A stretch of DNA of 64,000 nt. Origin: Vanrija pseudolonga (taxonomy: Eukaryota; Basidiomycota; Tremellomycetes; Trichosporonales; Trichosporonaceae). This document shows, piece by piece, positions 10,098 to 17,919 of this stretch. The notes below the pieces were generated by a model, which had not been told where the DNA came from, ran no database searches, and saw nothing but the letters and a program-made list of their open reading frames with translations. The translations under genes were made by a program, and so were the position numbers. The first letter of the stretch is position 1. The number at the start of each line of letters is the position of its first letter. The DNA is taken from contig NC_085849.1 of assembly GCF_020906515.1 (NCBI RefSeq), positions 4,588,001 through 4,652,000 on the forward strand, read 5' to 3'.

Positions 10098-10801
10098 ATG
10101 AAGCTCTCCCTCGTCGTGCTGTTCACCGCGGTCAATTGTGAGCGACCTCCATGCAGCAGCACTGACATCGAGACTTCGCCCTCGGGCTCACTGTTCCGCC
10201 CCACGCCCCACACAGCCCCCTCGTCTCCGTCCCGGGTCGCGGTGGGCGTGGTGGTAAGGGCGGGAAGGGTGGTAGCGGCGGCACCGGAGGTACTTGTGGC
10301 AAAGGTGGTGCTGGTGGAGCGGGTGGCAGTGGTGGTCACCGGGTTGGAGGTGTCGACAACATGACTAGCTCTTCCAGCCCAGAGGGGACCACGATCTTCG
10401 ACTACCTCACAACCACCTCGACCTCATCCGCCCGTGACCCGGCGGAGACGGAGCGATGGCTTCGCCCCGTGTTCACCAATATCGGCAAGGTGAACACGCA
10501 GAACCCATTCTGCGGGGCAGGGTCGAACATCACCACGACCTCGCGCGTCGTCGCCTTGCCCAACGATTACTTCCGCAAAGGCAACCGCTACGACGACATA
10601 TCCAACTGCGGCCGCGAGGTGGTTGTGAGCTGGCAAGGGCACGAAGTAACAGCGACATTGTACGACGTTCTCAGCCGGGGGGACCTCTGGCTCTCGGAGC
10701 AGGTTTATCGCGACCTCACGGGCCGCCAGTACAACGTCGACGCACCTGATGGTGAAGGAGTCCTGGCGGATGTTTCGTATCGCCTTGTTGATCAGGCCTG
10801 A
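10098..10801 (+). CDS. GGX array gene D: secreted GGX-stalk protein, DPBB-like domain lacking CxxC
   Basis: Exons 10098-10137 and 10173-10801 (35-bp intron ending CTGACATCGAG) give 222 aa. The signal peptide is MKLSLVVLFTAVNYFALG. The GGX part is short (about 40 aa, GRGGRGGKGGKGGSGG... with a TCG interruption). It is followed by one EGTTIFDYLTTTS unit, the motif that gene E repeats five times. The C-terminal domain keeps FCGA, SRVVALPNDYFRKG, NCGREVVVSWQGHEVTATL and LWLSEQVYRDLTG, so it is DPBB-like. As in gene C the CxxC pair is missing (YDVLSRGD). D and E are probably sister duplicates, judged by this motif and by their shared upstream element. Confidence 0.85.
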
Positions 10802-11196
10802 TGCACTCTGCTGTCTGAATGGGCCGTGAACGGAGGAACTGACCCTTGGGTTCTACAAGTCTGCTTAGCTCGACAGAACCTGTATCCAAGCGGGTGGGCC
10901 GGGGCCAAGGCCCAGTTCGGCGTTGGCTGGTCGGCGACTAACCATGGGTGCCTTGCAGCACCAATATTCACCTCGCGGGAGCCGTAGTTACTTCAAACTC
11001 TTCAGCCCAGCAACCGTGGACGCATTGCCAGCTCCTCGCCATCACTCACAACCATAAACACCGCTTCGTGGGTGCCCCCATTGCATCCCGGACGACCGGG
11101 GTGAGGTTGGAAGCCCCCTCTCGTCATGTTCAACGGCCAGGCAATGTTTTCATTAGCGTTGTGGCGCTGGCCCCAGAAACCAATGTCGTCGTTGCC

Positions 11197-11216
11197 TGGC
11201 GACCGTTCCTTCGGGG
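11197..11216 (+). promoter_or_regulatory. Shared upstream element, gene E copy
   Basis: TGGCGACCGTTCCTTCGGGG, about 200 bp before gene E, nearly identical to the gene D copy and at the same distance from the start codon. Confidence 0.45.
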
Positions 11217-11360
11217 AGCGGTGATCTTCAGTTGTCGGTTGCTATCAACTCGATGTCAGCAACTGAGTTGCGACGGTGTCGTGCTTGCTGTTACTGCTCT
11301 CTCCGTGCTGAGGTTCACGTTGGCGGGGAATGAGTTTTGGACGAGCCCAACGAAGAGACA

Positions 11361-11367
11361 TATAAAG
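11361..11367 (+). promoter_or_regulatory. TATA box of gene E
   Basis: TATAAAG about 52 bp before the gene E start codon. Confidence 0.55.
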
Positions 11368-11418
11368 GCCGCAGTGGCACAGTTGTCGGCACCCGCACCC
11401 AAGTCAAACAACAACACC

Positions 11419-12103
11419 ATGAAGCTCTCCCTCGCAGTACTCTTCATCTCCCTGCAGTGTAAGTCCCCTCCGCTGACAAAGCTGACACCCAGCCCTCGCC
11501 TTCGGGATGACCATCCACCCGGATGCCCAGCCGCCCCACAGCGTCCTCATCCACGCCCCCGGCGGCGGCGGACGTGGCGGTAACGGCGGCAAGGGTGGCA
11601 ACGGCGGTGCCGGCGGCGCGGGCGGTGGTGCCGGTGGCGCAGGGGGCGCAGGCGGTGCGGGTGGTGCTGGCGGCGCTGGTGGCGGCCAGGGAGGTGCCGG
11701 CGGCGACGGCGGCGAGGGTGGCGCTGGTGGTGACGCCGGTGAGCCGACGCCCACCACGTCTGCCAGCCGCTCCGGGACCACCATCTTCGACTACATCTCG
11801 ACCTCGTCGCCCAAGGAGGGCACCACCATCTTCGACTATGTCACCACCTCTTCGAGGTCGTCGTCGACCAAGGAGGGTACCACCATCTTCGACTACATGA
11901 CCACCACGCCGACGGCCTCGCTTACGGAGGAGTTCGGCATCGGCTGTGGGCGCACTTCATCGGCCAAGGAGGGCACTACCATCTTCGACTACTTCGGGTC
12001 CTCGCCGTCGGCTGAGAGCTCCACCTCGTCTGAGGGTGCGACGACCATCTTCGACTGGTTTGGCTCGTCGCCCTCGGCCGAATACAAGACCCAGGTGGCG
12101 TAA
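11419..12103 (+). CDS. GGX array gene E: secreted GGX protein with five GTTIFDY repeats
   Basis: Exons 11419-11458 and 11493-12103 (34-bp intron) give 216 aa. The signal peptide is MKLSLAVLFISLQSLAFG. The GGX domain is zoned like that of gene C: GRGGNGGKGGNGG, an Ala block with a GGG break, a second break (GGGQGG), then GGD and GGE triplets. The DPBB is absent. In its place are five units of the form (K/S)(E/R)-G-x-T-I-F-D-(Y/W) separated by Ser/Thr-rich linkers of 5-30 residues; the last reads ATTIFDWFGSSPSAE. Each unit is a short aromatic/beta-branched strand, the kind of sequence that can form intermolecular beta-sheets. That is inference. The only cysteine is in FGIGCG between units 3 and 4. 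Confidence 0.85.
11774..12061 (+). repeat. Five GTTIFDY coding repeats
   Basis: Five imperfect copies of GG(G/C)ACCACCATCTTCGACTA-type sequence, in frame, within gene E. One further copy lies in gene D (about 10386-10403). The DNA of the units is as conserved as the protein, while the linkers vary in length, which suggests recent in-gene duplication. Confidence 0.75.
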
Positions 12104-12449
12104 CGGCCATCCTCGACTCCCTCACCCCCAGCTCGACGGCATCCACTCGGCGCCTGAAGGAGTCCGGCGTGTGGCAGCACTACTGTAGCCACCCGGTTAT
12201 GCGGATTGTAGAATGAACTCTGAATGCAAAACCCTATTGAGATTTTGCCTGTTGCGAGGCGGTCAGCACTGAAACCGGATACTGGTACAGCACAGCCTGT
12301 CGCTGTGTCGTGCGTGGAGTAGGCAGCGGCGCGTGCATTGCATCCAAGCACACGCGTTGGTGATCTTCCCGCAAACGGCCACGAGTTATTACCCCCACGT
12401 GCCTGCCTCGACAGCGGTGCACTCGTCCATGCAGTGGGAGAAATGCGGC

Positions 12450-12539
12450 GTACATTAACCTTAAGAGCTTCCGTCCGGTAACCACGGACGACGCGTCTGT
12501 GGCGCTTCTCCCACACCCATGTGAGCAGGTACCCGGTTG
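12450..12539 (+). repeat. Spacer module copy 4
   Basis: CATTAACCTTAAGAGCTTC (12453-12471), then GACGCGTCTGTGGCGCTTC, then GTGAGCAGGTACCCGGTTG (12521-12539). Same order of words as copies 1-3. Confidence 0.6.
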
Positions 12540-12924
12540 TCATGTTCGTCGTACACGGTCTCTCATGAACAAATGTCGCGAGAGCCCGGACCGGGCCTGC
12601 TGGGATCAACCGCGTCCCGTCGCAACCTTGTGCGCGTCAAGCAGTGCTGCGGACCGCCAAGGCTCCCCCATTCACAGGGTCGTTGACAACAACGTTACGA
12701 TGCTTACCGGGGTGTTGCCGACGGAGGGCATGGCGATACATTACCTTGCTGGAGCTCATGTCGTCTGGACGACGGGACGCTCCGTTGGATTCGGGAGGAC
12801 GGTGCCAGCGCATCCCGTCTTCGTACCGTTGTCTACTCCATCTTGCTCGTCTCGAAGGCCATCCCGGTAACAGCGACCTATGTCCCCGTCAACTTGACCG
12901 GGAGACATCCAGAGTCGATGACGA

Positions 12925-12930
12925 TATAAA
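12925..12930 (+). promoter_or_regulatory. TATA box of gene F
   Basis: GTCGATGACGATATAAAG followed by GGAGTCGCCAGCAGCCCA. The same context (GTCAATGAAGATATAAG, GACTCGCCGGCCGCCCA) precedes gene G, so F and G share a duplicated core promoter. Confidence 0.55.
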
Positions 12931-13004
12931 GCGGAGTCGCCAGCAGCCCAAATCCCCCTTCATCGACAAAGTCAACTCGAAACGAATCAACAAGTCCAAT
13001 CGAC

Positions 13005-13747
13005 ATGAAGCTCTCTATCGCCGTGGCGCTCATCTCCCTCCAGTGTAAGTTTGCCCGCTCAAGCAGTCGCTGAACCCAGCCCTCGCCCTGGGATTCACCG
13101 TCCTGCCCCAGTCCTCAAGCAGCACGGCCGCGGAGTCCAGCAGCACGCTCATCTCTTCGGGTGGGCGCGGCGGCAAGGGCGGTAACGGCGGCAAGGGTGG
13201 CAACGGCGGCAACGGCGGCGTGCAGGGCGGCGCTGGAGGCAACGGCGGTGCTGGCGGCGCGGGTGGTGATGCGCCCCCCGGCGGCGTGGCTGGTGCCGGC
13301 GGCGCTGGCGGCGAGGGCGGTGAGGGTGGCAAGGCCGGCGTGTACACCACGACCGCCCCCATCGTCACGCAGAGCAAGGGCCCTCCCTACCAGCCCCAGC
13401 CTAGCGACATCGTGCTCCCCCCGATCCCCTGGGAGCAGGCGCAGGGCATTGCCCTCAATGCCCCGAGCATCGACCACGTCGGCGCGTGGTGCGGCGGCGG
13501 TGCCGACCTCGCCGACGACGCCAAGGTCATCGCCCTCCCCGACAAGTACTTCGACAAGGAGAACAAGGTGTGCGACCGCAAGGTCACGCTTTGGTGGTAC
13601 GGCAAGTACATCACCGCCCCCGTCTACAACAAGTGCGACGTCTGCGACGACAAGACCATCAGCCTCTCGCCCGCCCTTTTCAAGGAGCTTACCGGCACCG
13701 ATGACCGCTCGTCGCCTATTGCGTGGGCCTTTACCGACAAGATCTAG
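13005..13747 (+). CDS. GGX array gene F: secreted GGX-stalk protein with RlpA-like DPBB domain
   Basis: Exons 13005-13044 and 13080-13747 (35-bp intron) give 235 aa. The signal peptide is MKLSIAVALISLQSLALG, followed by a Ser-rich stretch. The GGX domain is less regular (GGNGGVQGGAGG, GGDAPPGGVAGAGG, ending GGEGGEGGKAG). A Pro/Thr/Gln linker leads to the best-preserved barrel of the array: WCGGGADL, DAKVIALPDKYFDKE, VCDRKVTLWWYGKYITAPVY, NKCDVCDD, ISLSPALFKELTG, final IAWAFTDKI. This matches the fungal RlpA/expansin-like DPBB layout (CG, V.AL...F, CG..V.V...G....V.V.D.C..C, .dLSp..F..L, G...v.W.f), with four cysteines expected to form two disulfides. It is the reference copy for judging decay in C and D. 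Confidence 0.88.
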
Positions 13748-14559
13748 GTCGGGATTGTATGTTGTCGTGATGAATACACGCTTGATGATGCTGTGTGACA
13801 TAACGGTGCATGACTGTGGCAGAGCTGGAGCATGCTTTGGGGCCATGTCAAACTCCGTGAAAGTTCTTCAAACGCCCCGGCCGATGATATGCCGCCACAC
13901 TGTCCTCCAATCCACCTGTCTATCCCTCATCCCCGACCTCAAGCTCAGTACGTGCACTTGACACACCCACGAAGGGGCCCACATGCGAAGCTGAACGCGA
14001 CGCTTGTATACTGGAAACAGTCGCCCCGGATCCAAACCTTGTCAGCGCCAAGCATAACTGGCATGGCATAGCCTCCCCTCGTTTCCAGGCAGGCGGGGTA
14101 GCACCCACCGCCTCCTTCATGGGGGAGACACTGCATTCGATCATGTCAGTTACATACTCCCGGCTCATTTTGTCGCCAGGCCCATACCAGGTCGACAAGG
14201 TTCGGGGACACACGCTCACGCGGTGCCGGGTGCCTGCTCATCCCGTCCCCGCATCGTCGTACATACGCTCCGCAGACAGTCGCCTGTTCGCGACATCCCC
14301 CGCGCCGTCTCCGCAAAGTGAGCGACGACAACAGTGCTCTCGATCATCTCCGTGCGCGTCGTATGTTCATATCGCCTGCTGCAGAAGCCATCGACTGGGT
14401 GTTGCGAGTTGGGGTACCAGCCAGCAGTTCGCTTGGCTTGGCATTCCCCACGTCAATGAAGATATAAGACGACTCGCCGGCCGCCCAGCACCAACTCCCA
14501 CCTCAACTCCGCCGACTTTAGTCCAAGTCAAGCCACAGACCACACCCAACAGCAGCATC
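13748..14559. other. Spacer F-G of the GGX array
   Basis: No gene. Apart from the F/G-type core promoter just before gene G I recognise no shared module. Confidence 0.5.
14463..14468 (+). promoter_or_regulatory. TATA box of gene G
   Basis: TATAAG in the same sequence context as the gene F box, about 97 bp before the gene G start codon. Confidence 0.45.
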
Positions 14560-15218
14560 ATGAAGCTCTCACTCACTGTCGCGCTCATCTCCCTCCAGTG
14601 TAAGTTGTCTCCACAAGTCACTGCTAAGCCCCAGCCCTCGCCCTGGGGTTGACCGTCCAGCCGTCGGCCACCACCACAGTCGTAGCCGGCGGCGGTCAAG
14701 GCGGCAAGGGCGGTAACGGTGGCAAGGGCGGCAATGGTGGCGCGGGGGGCGGTGCGGGTGGTGCCGGAGGCAGCGGAGGCGCTGGCGGTGCTGGTGGTGC
14801 TGGTGGCGGCCAGGGTGGTGCCGGTGGTGAGGGCGGTTCTGGCGGTGCGGCGGGTGCCGTGACGCCGACCTCGTCGGCCAAGGTGCCCAGTGGATCCGAC
14901 TACCTGCAGTTCTTCAAGGGGTATGCGCTCAAGGCGCCCATCGACCACTTCGGGCTCCGATGCAGTGATGTCTCCGACGATGCCAAGGTCGTCTCCATCC
15001 CGAGACAGTACTGGGAGGGAGTGGAGGAGCAGCCGTGTGGACGCACCGTCACGCTCTGGTTCAACGGCACCTATGCACAGGCACCCGTCTACAACGAATG
15101 TGCCGTGTGCAGCACGTACGGCGTCGCCATCTCCGCTGCCCTCTTCGAGGAGCTTACCGGCGGGCCGGCAGACCGCTTGGAGCAGGACGAGGTGTGGTGG
15201 ACCGTTGACCCCAAGTGA
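14560..15218 (+). CDS. GGX array gene G: secreted GGX-stalk protein with RlpA-like DPBB domain
   Basis: Exons 14560-14599 and 14635-15218 (35-bp intron ending CTGCTAAGCCCCAG) give 207 aa. The signal peptide is MKLSLTVALISLQSLALG. The GGX domain is zoned: GQGGKGGNGGKGGNGG, Ala/Ser block with a GGG break, a second break (GGGQGG), then GGE and GGS. The linker is very short (TPTSSAKVPSG). The barrel reads RCSD, DAKVVSIPRQYWEG, PCGRTVTLWFNGTYAQAPVY, NECAVCSTYG, VAISAALFEELTG and a final VWWTVDPK strand, i.e. all four core cysteines. It is most similar to gene F, with which it shares promoter sequence, so these are probably the most recent duplicates with an intact barrel. Confidence 0.87.
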
Positions 15219-15889
15219 ATCGTAGCGGGTAAAGAATGAATCCACAAATGATGGTGCCACTGAGGTGCTAGGTTGCCGTGCATCGGGTCCTTGAGCTACT
15301 CATCCAGAATGCAGCTTTCGGTCACTACACGGCGTCGGTCCGGGCCGATATCAATCCCTCCACTGCCCTGCGGAACACGTCCGCGGAAGCTGGAAATGAG
15401 GCGGGCAAGCAAGCGCCGAGCAACCGCCAGGACACTCCGGCCCGGACATACCATATACGTGCTGTATTGGCCGTGAATCGGCCCCTCGGTGTCCACCCCG
15501 GTATCTCGGTGCATGCGCTTGACCACATGCCCAGGGTGAAGTCGCGGATCTTGGCCGGACGCGGCTGGTATCGGCTCAGCCCTGCGGGGGAGTGTGGCGG
15601 CGTGCCTGGTCAGTGGACTGGCACGTCGGTCCGTCCTCGGAGTATAGCGTGCTTGCAGCTGGCGCTTGCATTGGCTGCCTTAAGGCTTGCTGACCGAGAA
15701 TCTTTCGCGTAGCACTCCCAACCGAAGAGCCGAGAGCGCTACTGCCCCGCATAAGAGTGGGTGGGGCCGTGTACCGAGACGCGGTGGCCCGGAGTGGAGG
15801 TGGGGGTCTCGGTGAGGAGTGGGTCGGCTTGGTATATGTATGATTCCCTTGCTGCCAGCGAGCAGGTCCGTGCCCCCGTACACATCACA
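15219..15889. other. Intergenic region after the GGX array
   Basis: No supported gene. The last ~150 bp are the likely promoter/leader of the permease gene (TATATGTATGATTCCC at about 15834). Confidence 0.45.
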
Positions 15890-17510
15890 ATGGCTACGAA
15901 CAACACCGGTACTGGGCCACCACCGCCCATCGACGCCGAGAAGGCGTCCATCGCCTACGCCGAGAGCATCGACGAGAAGAAGCCCGACACCAGCGGCCTG
16001 GCCGCCCACGAGGTCCCCATCGTCGAATACACCCCGGCCGAAGAACGCGCTGTCGTGCGCAAGCTCGACTTTGTCATCGTGACCTTTGGCATGTTGATCT
16101 ACCTCTCTGCGTACCTCGACCGCGGGAATTTGGGCAACGCGCGGTTGATGGGCCTGCAGGAAGAGGCACTTGGCGGCAGTGACAAGGCGTTCAGCATCGC
16201 GCTGGCCTGCTTCTTCATCACGTACACCACCTGGGGCGTGCCGGGTACCATGGCCGCCAAGTGGATGCTACCGTCGCGCTCTCTGGCCACTGGTTGCGCG
16301 CTGTGGTCCATCGGCGCCACTCTCATGGCCGCGTGCTCGTCCCCTGGGCCTATTTACTTCCTCCGTTTGATGATCGGCGTTGGCGAGGCAATGTTCGGCC
16401 AGGCGCTCCCTCTCCTGTGTACGTTCTGGTATACCAAACGCGAGATGGCCGTCCGCATGGGCGTGTTCATTTCGGCTGGTTCCCTCGCTGGAGCATTCGG
16501 TGGTCTCATTGCCTGGGGCGTAAACTCGATGCACAATGCCAAGATTTCGCAGTGGCGGGTCTTGTTCCTCAGTAAGTCGGCCGCGAGGACTTCCCGCTCC
16601 GCTCACACCCCCAGTTGAGGGCCTCCCGGGCCTCATTCTCGCCGTGGCACTATGGTTCTTAATGCCCACGTACCCCGAGGACAAGCAGTGGTTCTTGTCG
16701 CAGCGCGAGTCGGACATCTGCCTCGCGCGAAAGGCGAAGGAATCGGGCAATGAGGGCAACCGCGGTATCGACAAGCGCGCCGTCAAACGCGCTTTCACCG
16801 ACTGGAAGGTCTACGCGATGCCCATAATCTATTTCGCGTTCAACGTGAATGCTTCCAGTGTGAGCGGTTTCCTTCCGACAATTGTGAAAAATCTCGGGAA
16901 GACCGCGGCTACAGCTCAACTCTTCACGGTGCCGCCGTACGCTGTGGCCTTGGTGACCACGGTGATTGTGGCGCACGTTTCCGACCACCTTCAGTCAAGA
17001 GGGTAAGAGGGGGCGAAAGTGCCACAAGCTGACGCCAGATTCTTCCTTGCGGGGTCGTATGTCCTCGGCGCAGTCGGCTGGATTCTCCTTCGTGTGCTCG
17101 ACGCGGCGTCGAAGGACAAGGCCATCCTGTCGGGTCGGTACTTTGGCTGTATCCTGCTGGTATCAGCAGCCTACATTGTCATCCCGCTCCATCTGTCGTG
17201 GGCAGCGTCCAACAACCCGTCGCAGACGCAGCGTGCCGTAGCCATGGGCATGCTCAACCTCATCGGGCAGCAGGGGTCGATCCTTGGTTCGTTCAGCTTT
17301 CCCTCGGCCCACGCACCGCACTACTACCGCGGCGTGTATGTCAACCTCGGCATGCAGTGCTTCGGCGCGCTGGGAAGCGTGCTCTTGAGCCTGTGGTTCC
17401 GGTGGGAGAACAAGCGGAGGGACGAGGTGGAAGGGAAGCCGGACCCAGAGGCGAGGTTGAACGTGCTGGAGGACTTTGACAGGGCTGTGGGGTTCAGGTA
17501 TGTGCCGTGA
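15890..17510 (+). CDS. MFS anion:cation symporter (Dal5/Tna1-type: allantoate/nicotinate family)
   Basis: Three exons: 15890-16571, 16615-17002 and 17039-17510, joining to 513 aa. A ~65-aa cytosolic N-terminus precedes a typical 12-helix MFS fold. The first helix ends YLSAYLDRGNLGNARLMGL, the signature of the ACS/Dal5 family (SYLDR.N.GNA...G). Helix 2 has FFITYTTWGVPGTMAAKW. The central loop (TYPEDKQWFLSQRESDICL) is the usual P.....WL...E...... segment. The C-terminal half includes SWAASNNPSQTQRAVAMGML and a PHYYRG segment, both typical of the family. Members import allantoate, nicotinate, pantothenate or related anions with protons at the plasma membrane; the substrate cannot be told from sequence. 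The two introns (43 and 36 bp) are of the local type. Confidence 0.85.
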
Positions 17511-17919
17511 GGGGGTGAGGGGGTGAGGGGTGAGAGGTGTGAAGGAGGTGTTAGGGGGGCGTAAAGGGCTTCGAAGAGACTGTAAGCGAGTGGGTAGTAA
17601 TGTTATTGCTGGTCGTGTTGGTCGCCGAGGAAGACGACGGCAGGGAGGTATGGGCGACTGGGGTCGCTTGAGGCACGCATCGATACGTCGGGCATGGTAG
17701 TATTGAATGATCTACGATGGAGCATAGGAAGCCCAAGCACGAACAAGCGTCGTGAGAGAAGAATGCGAGGTGATAAGAGTGAATGGAAGACGTCAACAAG
17801 AAGAGAACCAGTTTCCCCACCTAAATACCCGCCCGCCCAGTGCGCCCGGCACCCTCCACACCAACGATGACGCGCATATCTTTGGCCACCCAACCACCCT
17901 GTCAACTCAACATCACACC
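17511..17919. other. Intergenic region between permease and AP-4 epsilon-like gene
   Basis: No gene; 3' flank of the permease (GGGGTGAG repeats at 17508-17535) and leader of the next gene. Confidence 0.4.

Larger units (their letters stand above)
10802..11418. other. Spacer D-E of the GGX array
   Basis: No gene. It carries the shared GTTCCTTCGGG element (11197-11216) and the gene E TATA box (11361-11367). No spacer module recognised. Confidence 0.5.
12104..13004. other. Spacer E-F of the GGX array
   Basis: No gene. It contains spacer module copy 4 (12450-12539) and the gene F TATA box (12925-12930). No trace of a barrel domain downstream of gene E was found in any frame. Confidence 0.5.

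Noticed and set aside
5030-15218. GGX region as non-coding minisatellite or a CRISPR-like repeat array
   Set aside because: The repeats stay in one frame between a signal peptide and a folded domain in every copy, and the repeat unit (9-18 bp, no unique spacers) is not CRISPR-like.
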